64,000 bases of DNA from Alphaproteobacteria bacterium (GTDB lineage: Bacteria > Pseudomonadota > Alphaproteobacteria > JANQMY01), in assembly GCA_028289425.1 (NCBI GenBank), contig JANQPL010000017.1:1-64000 (forward strand). The letters are read 5' to 3'. A model generated the notes under the pieces. It was not told where the DNA came from. It worked only from the letters and a program-made list of their open reading frames with translations, and searched no databases. The first letter of the stretch is position 1, and every line of letters begins with the position of its first letter. The position numbers were made by a program, and so were the translations under genes. This document shows, in pieces, positions 27,564-35,800 of the stretch.

Positions 27564-28400
27564 ATGACAAAAACAATCCGTGTAAAGCCTAGTGAACAAT
27601 CCTGCGGCGCCGAGGTAACAGGTGTGGATATCTCGGAGCCACTTTCGCCGGACGTTGTGAAGGAAATACGCGATGCATGGCTTGAACACCATGTGCTGGC
27701 TTTTCCGAACCAAAAGCTAGACCACGACCAGTTTGAAGCCTTCGCCAGTTTATTTGGTGAGTTTGGGGCCGACCCTTTCTTCAATCCATTGCCTGGCCGA
27801 AAATACATCGCGGCTGTACGGCGCGAAGCATCGGACACGAGCCCGATCTTCGCGGAAAATTGGCATTCGGACTGGAGCTTCATGTCGGAACCTCCTTCCG
27901 CAACGTTCTTGTACAGTGTCGACATACCGCCGGTGGGAGGTGATACGCATTTCTCAAACCAACACCTGTCGTTTGAAAACATGCCTCCCGAGATGAAAGA
28001 AAAATTCGAGGGTTTGACAGCCATTCATTCCGCTGTTTTGGGGTACTCGCCTGAAGGTATTTACGGCGATACGAGCAAGAATGGTAGCATGGACATCAAA
28101 CCGTCCGAGGAAGCTTACAAGCAAGAAAGACACCCGCTTGCACCGGTTCATCCAGAAACAGGAAGGCGCGGATTCCTAAGCGGGCTCTCTTACATAATCG
28201 GCTTTGAAGGCATGAGTGATGAAGAATCTCGCCCGCTCATCATGGAACTGAATGACTGGCAGTCAAAAGAGGAATTTCTTTACCGACATAAGTGGGAAAA
28301 CGACATGCTGGTTATGTGGGATAATCGCAGTGTCATTCACAAGGCAACAGGTGGCTATGAAGGGCACCGGCGTGAGCTGCACCGGATAACGATTTACTAG
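27564..28400 (+). CDS. TauD/TfdA family Fe(II)/2-oxoglutarate dioxygenase
   Basis: The protein has 278 residues from ATG 27564, with GGAG 9 bases upstream. It hydroxylates a substrate using O2 and 2-oxoglutarate. The iron-binding His and Asp are in WHSDWSF and the distal His is in the C-terminal HRRELHRITIY; the Arg in that segment would hold 2-oxoglutarate. Relatives act on taurine, phenoxyacetates and similar compounds; the substrate here is unknown. It is the last gene of cassette A. Confidence 0.9.
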   Translation: MTKTIRVKPSEQSCGAEVTGVDISEPLSPDVVKEIRDAWLEHHVLAFPNQKLDHDQFEAFASLFGEFGADPFFNPLPGRKYIAAVRREASDTSPIFAENWHSDWSFMSEPPSATFLYSVDIPPVGGDTHFSNQHLSFENMPPEMKEKFEGLTAIHSAVLGYSPEGIYGDTSKNGSMDIKPSEEAYKQERHPLAPVHPETGRRGFLSGLSYIIGFEGMSDEESRPLIMELNDWQSKEEFLYRHKWENDMLVMWDNRSVIHKATGGYEGHRRELHRITIY

Positions 28401-28603
28401 CACTCTGCGGTACACAGACCCTTGCAATCACGAAGGCTGGGGCAAAGCGAGATTCATATCAAATTTCGCTGCTAAGCTTCTGTCCTCTGAAGTGCCATTG
28501 TTTGATACAAATTTGTTTCGAGTGGTTAGCATAAAGCGTGGGGTACCTGACACCGGCTAAACCAGGTTCTGCAGATTTCGATTTGCATGAAAAATCGGCT
28601 AAC

Positions 28604-28891
28604 AGAAGTGGGACACCTGGAAAGAAAATAATAGAACGCTATAGGAAGGTTGCAGTGTCCCACCTTCTGCTAAGTCCTTGAAATTGTTCACTTGAGTGAC
28701 CCCGCCCCTGGGCACCAGACCTCCCATGAGCCATCGAAATTGTTGATTTTGTGCCCCGAGAAGAGTCCCATTTTTCATTTGGTGGGATACTTTTGGCATC
28801 GCTAACCCAATGAATACATTGAAAGGTGTGATTCTGTTTCGGGAGCACACTGCGAGCGACGTCGACACGGATTTTTAATGTCCGTATGCGG
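28604..28891 (+). repeat. Att-like repeat copy 2 (left arm, tRNA core, right arm)
   Basis: The left arm starts with AGAAGTGGGACAC and ends with GTGTCCCACCTTCTG, then AAGTCCTTGAAATTG. The core at 28702-28717 is identical to the last 16 bases of tRNA-Phe. The right arm has CATCGAAATTGTTGATTTTG, a hairpin around GTCCCA/TGGGA, and ends with AATGTCCGTATGCGG, which recurs exactly in copy 3. It separates cassettes A and B. The 200 bases before it, from 28401, hold no gene. Confidence 0.75.
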
Positions 28892-29002
28892 CCCTAACCA
28901 GACATAGGCTTACTTGGATTTTGCGTCTGCTTTGGGTCATAAAGTGGACATGGTCCATGCTGAACTAATGAGCGTAACAAGACGGCATATTCGCAATGCC
29001 GC

Positions 29003-29605
29003 TCAGTCGTCCATGTCTGTGAGTTTGAGCTTCACGAGGTCGATCAGTGTCCCCGCCTTCTTCTTGAGATCATTGACGCTGTTCGTTCCGCGTGCATACG
29101 CCCAGAGTCCTTGTGCCGAGACCGCCAGGAAACCGGCCAGCTCCGTGATCTCGATTTCTGCTGGAGACCGATCAATTTCGTTGGCCAGCGCGCGAGCGAA
29201 GCCGCTGGTCAGTCGATTATAGTGCGCGCGTACGGCTTTCGCGATTTCGGCGTCGTGTGCGCCCATTTCTGTCAGGGTATTCGCCATGAGGCACCCCCGA
29301 AACGGCAGCCCCCTCTCTGCAATGTCAGCCACACCATCGTTTAGATAGGCTTCAATGGCGGCAAGGCCGGCGCCATCTGCCTCCACAATTGCGAATGCTG
29401 GTGTGACGGCCGTGTCCCGAAAATGAGAGAGGCACGCGAGGAACAAATCCCGTTTGCCGCCGAAATCTGCGTAGATCGACCCGCGGCCGACACCTGTCGA
29501 GCGGACCAAGTCGTCCATCGATGTCGCTTCAAATCCGTATGCCCAGAACTGGTGCATGGCGTTTTCGACAAGCGTGTCCCGCGAATGTGATCTTGGTCGA
29601 GGCAT
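29003..29605 (-). CDS. TetR/AcrR family transcriptional regulator
   Basis: The protein has 200 residues from ATG 29605 (MPRPRSHSRDTL); upstream in-frame starts would run through the palindrome at 29621 and add residues foreign to the family. The helix-turn-helix is MDDLVRSTGVGRGSIYADFGGKRDLF at about 30-55. The C-terminal helical domain binds an unknown ligand. It is divergent from the GST gene and likely represses it and itself. Confidence 0.92.
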   Translation of the reverse strand: MPRPRSHSRDTLVENAMHQFWAYGFEATSMDDLVRSTGVGRGSIYADFGGKRDLFLACLSHFRDTAVTPAFAIVEADGAGLAAIEAYLNDGVADIAERGLPFRGCLMANTLTEMGAHDAEIAKAVRAHYNRLTSGFARALANEIDRSPAEIEITELAGFLAVSAQGLWAYARGTNSVNDLKKKAGTLIDLVKLKLTDMDD

Positions 29606-29620
29606 TTCTTGCTTGTATTT

Positions 29621-29632
29621 GAACGATCGTTC
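29621..29632. promoter_or_regulatory. Candidate TetR operator (GAACGATCGTTC)
   Basis: A perfect 12-base palindrome 15 bases upstream of the TetR start codon and about 140 bases upstream of the divergent GST. Its position fits autorepression. Palindromes with this AACGATCGTT core are common TetR-family sites, but binding is untested. Confidence 0.5.
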
Positions 29633-29790
29633 CATTACAAGAGAAAAGTGTCCCGCTACCAAGATTACTGTGGCTACGCCGACAGTACCGATCGACCGAA
29701 TCCTTCGAACCATAACGCATGCCCAGGCTGCGGACCTCTCAATAAGTCGGTCTGTCTTCTGTCAGTCAACGAATGGAAACGATGTCACCA

Positions 29791-30498
29791 ATGATTGATC
29801 TGTACACAGCATCAACACCGAATGGCTGGAAGGCCTCCATTTGTCTAGAGGAGTTGGGACTGCCCTACAATACGACGCATCTCGATTTCGCCCAGAACGA
29901 ACAAAAACAAGAGTGGTACCTCAAGATCAATCCCAACGGCCGCATCCCCGCGATCATCGATAGAGAAAACAACGATTTCGGAGTGTTTGAATCAGGCGCA
30001 ATACTGATCTACTTGGCTGAGAAAGCGGGGAGGCTGTTGTCAACGAACAACGAGAAACGTTCCGTCGCCCTGCAATGGCTCATGTTTCAAATGGGTGGGA
30101 TCGGACCAATGCAGGGTCAGGCGCTCGTGTTCATAAGAAACGTGCCGGAGAAAATGCCGTACGTGATTGATCGATACGTAAATGAAACCAAACGCCTCTA
30201 TCGCGTACTTGATCGCCGCCTTACTGCAGAGGAGTTTCTGGCTGGCGAATACAGCATCGCTGATATCGCATTATGGCCTTGGATCTATTGTGCAGAATGG
30301 ACAGGGATTGATCTTCAGGAAACCCCAAATCTCGCCCGATGGTTCGAATCTCTTTCGTCACGTCCCGCGGTTAAAAGGGGGCTAAACGTTCCGGAGCCTT
30401 TTGACATAAACGATATCATGAAAGATGAGGGCGAGGTCAAAGAAATCGAAAAGAGATGGAGCAAATTGCTAGGAAGCAATAACCCAGAAGACACCTGA
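29791..30498 (+). CDS. Glutathione S-transferase family protein
   Basis: The protein has 235 residues from ATG 29791 ([16 protein letters not shown]); ATGs at 29773 and 29782 are in frame. Thioredoxin-fold signatures are [23 protein letters not shown] and [12 protein letters not shown]. The pattern, with NGWKAS near the start and [23 protein letters not shown], is that of YfcG/YghU-like disulfide-bond reductases of the nu/beta type. It is the sole enzyme of cassette B. Substrate unknown. Confidence 0.9.
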   Translation: MIDLYTASTPNGWKASICLEELGLPYNTTHLDFAQNEQKQEWYLKINPNGRIPAIIDRENNDFGVFESGAILIYLAEKAGRLLSTNNEKRSVALQWLMFQMGGIGPMQGQALVFIRNVPEKMPYVIDRYVNETKRLYRVLDRRLTAEEFLAGEYSIADIALWPWIYCAEWTGIDLQETPNLARWFESLSSRPAVKRGLNVPEPFDINDIMKDEGEVKEIEKRWSKLLGSNNPEDT

Positions 30499-30624
30499 CA
30501 CTTGATGTTCGCAATTGGCTGGACAGAGATGGTCTAGCCCTGTCCGTTGAGAAAATCAGCTTTGACGCCGAGAGCGACCACTAAATCAGAGAGTAGCCAA
30601 TTGGAAGATAAGTCGGGCAGGGGA

Positions 30625-30908
30625 GTGGGACACTCAGAACGAAAACGATGGAACACAACAGAAAACGGAGACTGTCCCGCCTTTGGCTGAGTCATTGATT
30701 TTGCTCACTTGGCGTGTCCCGTCCCCGGGGCACCATCGGTATCCTGCGGCATTGATATCGTGAGATTGTGTCCCGAAGAGTGTCCCACCTCTCCGATGGT
30801 GGGACATATTTGTTGGTTCTAACGGCGAGACATCGTTGAGTTGTGTGAATCCAATTCGGAATCACGCCACGAGTGGTGTCGCTAAAGATCAAAAATGTCC
30901 GTATGCGG
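30625..30908 (+). repeat. Att-like repeat copy 3 (left arm, tRNA core, right arm)
   Basis: The left arm starts with GTGGGACACTCAGAA (14 of 15 bases shared with copy 4) and contains TGTCCCGCCTTTGGC and GAGTCATTGATTTTGCTCACTT. The core at 30719-30735 is a slightly altered tRNA-Phe 3' end ending in GGGGCACCA. The right arm has GCATTGATATCGTGAGATTG, the perfect hairpin TGTCCCACC/GGTGGGACA, and AATGTCCGTATGCGG at 30894-30908. It separates cassettes B and C. The bases from 30499 hold no gene. Confidence 0.75.
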
Positions 30909-30928
30909 TTCAAAAGAGACTTTGATTG

Positions 30929-31585
30929 TTATTCAGTGATTGCCAAGTAGGCGGAAGTCATTTCGGTCAGTTCAGCAATCAGCTTCTTCATTTCCAGACT
31001 GTGCGTCTTCATATAGTCATTTTGGTTTTCGGCTGCTGCTTGGCCGGACAACAATGTGTCTCGAAACGTTGCTGTAGTAACTCTTAGAACAAACTTACAG
31101 CGCTTCTTAAGCTCTCTATCGCCGTAGGTGGACGTTTGCAGCAAACCGGCAAACCAGTCGGCAGTGAAATTCCGTGCGGCGATCATGAGGTCGAATGATT
31201 GTGGATCATTCAAAGCGTTCGCAGCTCTCATGAGATGGATATGATCGAGCGTGAACTGCAACGTGTTCTTATGCAGATTAGTGAGCAACTGCCGGTCTGA
31301 TAGAGAAGAATCGAATTGCTTTGCGTCGTGAACTGGTTTGTCCCTCGTTTGATCATAGAACCTTACAAATGCGGACCTAAGCAAGTCTTGCTTGTCGTCA
31401 AATCGACGGTAGATGGCTCCGGTCGTAACGCCAGCCTCAGCCGCAATTTCTGATACGGTTAGATCAAAAAAGGACTTTTCCTTCAGGAGAGTCTCGAAGG
31501 CGTCGAGAAGCACTTGTTCCGTCTTGATTGATCGCGCCTGTTTTGGCCGATGACCCGGCTTGGACGCTTCCAATGGAATCTCCAT
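30929..31585 (-). CDS. TetR/AcrR family transcriptional regulator
   Basis: The protein has 218 residues from ATG 31585 (MEIPLEASKPGH); a start 12 codons upstream is possible but unlike the family. DNA-binding helices: LLDAFETLLKEKSFFDLTVSEIAAEAGVTTGAIYRRFDDKQDLL at about 24-67. It is divergent from the enoyl-CoA hydratase gene, with a palindrome between, so it is the likely local repressor; acyl-CoA thioesters are common ligands of such regulators but this one is untested. Confidence 0.92.
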   Translation of the reverse strand: MEIPLEASKPGHRPKQARSIKTEQVLLDAFETLLKEKSFFDLTVSEIAAEAGVTTGAIYRRFDDKQDLLRSAFVRFYDQTRDKPVHDAKQFDSSLSDRQLLTNLHKNTLQFTLDHIHLMRAANALNDPQSFDLMIAARNFTADWFAGLLQTSTYGDRELKKRCKFVLRVTTATFRDTLLSGQAAAENQNDYMKTHSLEMKKLIAELTEMTSAYLAITE

Positions 31586-31624
31586 AAAAAAATGTCGAAA
31601 CACCTTGATACCACAATTCAATAT

Positions 31625-31645
31625 GATAATGCTATTAGCATAATC
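31625..31645. promoter_or_regulatory. Candidate TetR operator (GATAATGCTA-T-TAGCATAATC)
   Basis: A 21-base inverted repeat with 9 of 10 paired positions, centred in the short gap between the divergent TetR (start 31585) and enoyl-CoA hydratase (start 31662) genes. It lies immediately upstream of the hydratase ribosome-binding site, a position suited to repression of both genes. Confidence 0.5.
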
Positions 31646-31661
31646 TTAAATGGAGATAAAC

Positions 31662-32471
31662 ATGGAAAATGGACCATCACCATCAGGAAAGTTGATATTT
31701 GAGAAAAACGGTCCGATTACCCGGATCACGTTAAATCGACCGGACATTCACAACGCTCTGGATCGAGAGCTGTCTCAGGAACTGCAGGATGCGGTGCGTG
31801 CTGTTGATTTGGATCGTGAATGCCAGATCATGATTCTCACGGGCGCAGGCGATACATTTTGCACCGGCGATGACATCAAAGAATTCAACGATTGGAATCA
31901 GGAAGACACCGAGTGGCAAATTCGCCGATACCAACAAACCGTCAAATACCTCGAAAATCTTCGCCCCGTGACGATCGCACTGGTGGATGGTGTTTGCACA
32001 GGAGGTGGGCTGGAACTCACGCTCGCGTCGGACTTTGTCATTGCAACCACCCGCTCGCGTTGGGGAATGCCAGAAATAAATTGGGATATCACGCCCGGAT
32101 GGGGCGGCACGGGTAAAATCGCAAAGTTTGCCGGGCGCCGGAAAGCACTTGAATGGAATCTTTTAGGGACGTTGTTCAGTGCCCAGAAAGCCGAACGGTA
32201 CGATCTGGTCAATAGGCTGGTTGAGCCTGCACAACTTGAAGCGGAAGGCGAAAAATTGATCGAGATTTTGATGTCCAAAAACCCACGAACCGTCTATCTC
32301 ACAAAGTACTGCGTCAAAAACGGTTCGGACCTGGATTTTACCAAGGTAATGGCTTTCGAGGGGACGCCGCAAAGACTCCTATTGAAAGAGGCCATAGGTA
32401 TTGCGGACTTTGTCGAAACAGATTCTCGTAACAAACGACGCGAACTCTTAAGCGACTATTGGTTCGACTAG
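31662..32471 (+). CDS. Enoyl-CoA hydratase/isomerase family protein
   Basis: The protein has 269 residues from ATG 31662, with GGAG 6 bases upstream; ATG 31650 in frame is less suitable. Crotonase-fold signatures are ITLNRPDIHNAL, the oxyanion loops LTGAGDTFCTGDDIKEF and VDGVCTGGGLELTLASDFVIA, and WGMPEINWDITPGWGGT where the catalytic Glu residues usually sit. It acts on a CoA thioester of unknown acyl group. It is the sole enzyme of cassette C. Confidence 0.9.
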   Translation: MENGPSPSGKLIFEKNGPITRITLNRPDIHNALDRELSQELQDAVRAVDLDRECQIMILTGAGDTFCTGDDIKEFNDWNQEDTEWQIRRYQQTVKYLENLRPVTIALVDGVCTGGGLELTLASDFVIATTRSRWGMPEINWDITPGWGGTGKIAKFAGRRKALEWNLLGTLFSAQKAERYDLVNRLVEPAQLEAEGEKLIEILMSKNPRTVYLTKYCVKNGSDLDFTKVMAFEGTPQRLLLKEAIGIADFVETDSRNKRRELLSDYWFD

Positions 32472-32492
32472 AGAGTGATTTTACCGTCCTTG

Positions 32493-32523
32493 TTGACGCT
32501 CTTACCGTTGGTTTGAGCGTCAA
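32493..32523. terminator. Hairpin after the cassette C hydratase, possible terminator
   Basis: TTGACGCTC and GAGCGTCAA form a perfect 9-base stem with a 13-base loop, 21 bases after the hydratase stop codon. There is no clear T run after the stem, so terminator activity is uncertain. Confidence 0.35.
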
Positions 32524-32672
32524 GTTTCCGATCAATGGGAGTTGAACAAGAAAAATGTTTTTGAGGGTCGTCGGCGCCAAAATTGTGGTGGACCGATCGC
32601 AGACATTGCAGCGACATCTGGCGAACAACCGACTTTGCTCGGTCCAGGGAGGCTGAAAGGCAGAGGAGAGTA

Positions 32673-32782
32673 GTGGGGCACTCAGAAGGAATGCGATAGA
32701 AATCCATGGGAAGTTTAAAATGTCCCACCTAGCAGTAAGTCATTGAAATCACTGGACCGATGACCCACGCCCCTGGGCCCCA
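32673..32782 (+). repeat. Att-like repeat copy 4 (left arm and degenerate core only)
   Basis: The left arm starts with GTGGGGCACTCAGAA, contains TGTCCCACCTAGCAG and TAAGTCATTGAAATC like copies 2 and 3, and runs into the core CGCCCCTGGGCCCCA at 32768, one change from the tRNA end. The sequence after 32782 does not resemble the right arm of copies 1-3. This is the pattern of the outermost junction with older chromosome. Confidence 0.7.
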
Positions 32783-32881
32783 TCCATATGCCGACACGTT
32801 GCGCCGACACAAACGCGACTTTTCCGATGGCAGAGTTTTGTCCGACGTTTTGGATTTGCTGCAAGAGCTAAGACAATGAAA

Positions 32882-35800
32882 CTATTGGCTCAGAAGCCCG
32901 AGGGCCACCAAGTCGGTGAGGTATTTGTTGATCAAGTCTTTGTCCAAATGGGGAATGCCGCCGGCGGCTGGCAGGACCTCATCGACGGCGGCGCTGAAAA
33001 ATTCTGCAGACATCGAAGCGCCGGGGACCGCCTTATTCGGCCGGGCAAACATCTCGAGCACGGGAAGTGAAGACCGGGCTTTCACATCTTCCGGCAGAGC
33101 CCGTAAGGCCATCTCGAATCGCCTTAGCCATTCATCGTAGTCATCGATACGCTCGATGGGGATGCCGCTTTGTTCGATCCACTGAACGAAACTGTCCATC
33201 GAGATCCCATCATTATGCGGATTAAGCACGTGATAGGTTTGGTGTCCCGATCGTTCATGGTCGCTGATTGCGACCACCGTTTTGGCGATAAAATCGACGG
33301 GTAGGCCCTCATAATGGGCGTGGGCCGCTGCACCATTGTAGAAGCTTTGCGGCGCAATCCCGGTTCGTGCGACGCTCAGAACAAAGCGTGTAAAGACATC
33401 GGGAATATTGACCTGGCCGCGATAAGATCGGTGGGCGAGAATCATGTTCGATCGGAACACGTTCACAGGCAAGTCGAAACGCTCATTGGCCTCGCGAAGC
33501 AGAACCTCAGCCGCCCATTTGCTCGCTGCATACCCCACCGCATATCCGTCATTCAGTTCAAAATCCGGAATTACGGTGCGAATATCCGCCTCTTCACGGA
33601 TGGCGTGGCCATTTCTATCGAGCGCCGCGGCGACGGTCGAAATGTTGACGACCCTCTTCTTGCGTGTGGTCAGGGCGAGGGCAATGAGCCAGGCGGTGCC
33701 CGCCACATTCGGTTGAAACAATTGCCGATATGGCATTCTGTGGTTTACCAGTGCGCCCACATGGATGATGGCGTCGACTCGTTCCGCCAACTCCGCCCAC
33801 AGCTCGCTTGATAGACCCAGCCGCGGTGCAGACAGGTCGCCTGCAAGGCACACCAAGTGGTTTTTCGCGAACGCGTCGAACCGTTCCTCCAATGCCTTGT
33901 CGCCGGTGAGAAAGGCGTCGCGCAGCCGCACGCCGGCCGCTTCATCGTCGGCGCCACGACCCAGACAGATCAGTGTGCCCCCGTTCTGTGACAGTCGTTC
34001 CAACCATTCCAAAGCAATGAATCGCCCAAGAAAGCCGTTTGCACCGGTTAGAAGAATCGTTTTTGGATCGCCTCGGCTAGCGGGCGCCAGTGACTCTGCT
34101 GCGGCCAGGGTCTCGGCGTCGATAAATCCATCGAGAGTCAGATCCGTAGCGTGAAGGAGCTTGGCGTTTTTGCCATGGATGTCATCAGGGGTTGCGCGGG
34201 CAAAACTGTTTGTGTTTTTGGTGTGTTCGATCTTGCGCGCCAGATCCAAAAGCGTATGCGATGGATGGACAATATCGCCAACTTCGACAGTGATGTCGAA
34301 AACGTCCTCGAGCAACATGGCAAAGGAGAGGGCGGCAAGTGAGTCGCCACCTATCTCGGCAAAAGAGACGTCGCCGTCGTCTCGGATTTCGTCAATACCA
34401 AGCGAAATTTGCGCGGCTCTCAGGACGGTCTCGTCGACTGGCGCGTTTTGACTATTGGCTTTGAGGTTGCGCAGCGCGTCGTCCTGGCCGCGCGCCATCT
34501 CCGCATACATGGTTTCAAGCCGGTCTTGGTATTTCGCGTTGAAAGCGGGGCGCATATATTTGCCGACGCCAGCCAACAATCCATTTTCAACCGAGAAGGG
34601 TTCGGTCTCAATGATGATGTCGCGAGGAATTTCGTAGGAGTTTAGATTGTTAGTTGCAGCGATCTCTCGAATCGCGGTCATCAGTTGTTGTTTTGTCGCC
34701 TTTTCCTTTTGGCCGGCATCCAACAGATCCTGGTTCGGAACAACGACCCCAAGCAGATACGAGCGGGACGAGTTGCCGTAGAGAAACACTTGGCGAAGGA
34801 CGGGGTCGCCACCCGCATAAAGTGCTTCGAGATTTGATATTGCGACAAACTCTCCTTGCGCCAATTTGAGGACGCTATTGCGCCGGTCGAGAAAGCGGAT
34901 CTTGCCGGGTTCTACCTCCTCCATGATGTCGCCGGTGCGGTAAAAACCGTCCGCGTCCAACAGCTTCGCATTGAGCTCCGGGCGCTTGTAGTACCCGTCA
35001 ATCAACCGGCTTGTTTTGACCGCCAACTCACCGCGCGGATAGGGTTTGTCCGTCGTGAAATAGCCAAGTTCGGGAACATCGATCAGTTTGTGCGCGCTGA
35101 TCGGCGGGTTCTGAATAGTTCCGTTGACAGAAACACCACCGGTCTCCGTTGATCCGTAGGAATCGGTAAGCGGAAACCCAAATAGTTTTTCGGTGAAGTC
35201 TTGCAGCTCGGGCGAAAGCGGTGCGGAAGCAATCACCGCGGACTGCAGGCGGCCGCCGAGCAAGTCTTGACGCAATTGGGTGAAGTTATGCTCGCCATCG
35301 TGTGCAAGGTCGGCGCAGGCGCGCTGATACAGCAGTTCGCAGATGCGCGGTACGAGCCCCAAATCGGTCGGGCGCACGAGCGGTAAATCGTCCAGGAAAG
35401 AAGACAAATCGCTCAGCGCCGTAAAACAAAGCAGCCCCCCTCGGCCGAGCGTCATGAAGGTGTACGACGACCCGTAAGAATGGCTCATGGGCTGGTAGTG
35501 GAGGACGATGGCAGGCGGCGCATAAGGGGCGGACGCCCACGGAACAATCGCGTTCTGCTCCGTATAGATAGCGCCTTTCGGCGAGCCCGTGCTGCCGGAG
35601 GTATAAACGATCGAGACGATTGGGGCTTCCCCCTCAGCGGCAACAAAGGGCTCGACTTCCGGCAGGCCCGCGCCGCGGGAGCGGGTGTCTGCAAACGTTG
35701 TCAACGACACACGTGAATTAGACTCCGTCAACGTATTGCGTGCGGTCTTAAGCGCGGTGAGATGGCTCGGGTCATCCTCGTCCACATCAAAGATAAGGAG

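Larger units (their letters stand above)
20486..28717. mobile_element. Cassette A: LysR regulator plus seven enzyme genes, bounded by att-like copies 1 and 2
   Basis: The segment lies between the intact tRNA-Phe 3' end and a perfect 16-base copy of that end at 28702-28717. It contains a minus-strand LysR gene, then plus-strand GST, CoA-transferase, SDR, Tat small subunit, GMC oxidoreductase, SDR and TauD-type dioxygenase genes. No integrase, transposase or relaxase is present. The boundaries are inferred from the repeated core and arms. The mechanism is inference. Confidence 0.65.
28718..30735. mobile_element. Cassette B: TetR regulator plus GST, bounded by att-like copies 2 and 3
   Basis: A 2-kb segment between two tRNA-Phe-like cores. 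It holds only a minus-strand TetR gene and a divergent plus-strand GST gene, with no recombinase. The flanking arms match those of the other cassettes. Confidence 0.6.
30736..32782. mobile_element. Cassette C: TetR regulator plus enoyl-CoA hydratase, bounded by att-like copies 3 and 4
   Basis: A 2-kb segment built like cassette B: a minus-strand TetR gene and one divergent plus-strand enzyme gene, with no recombinase. The outer boundary is the degenerate core at 32768-32782, after which the right arm is missing, as expected at a junction with the chromosome. Confidence 0.6.

Noticed and set aside
20504-30806. An integron-like array with attC sites
   Set aside because: The repeated sites have hairpins and lie between small cassettes, but they carry a tRNA 3' end as core, there is no integron integrase, and cassette A is an eight-gene, two-strand segment.
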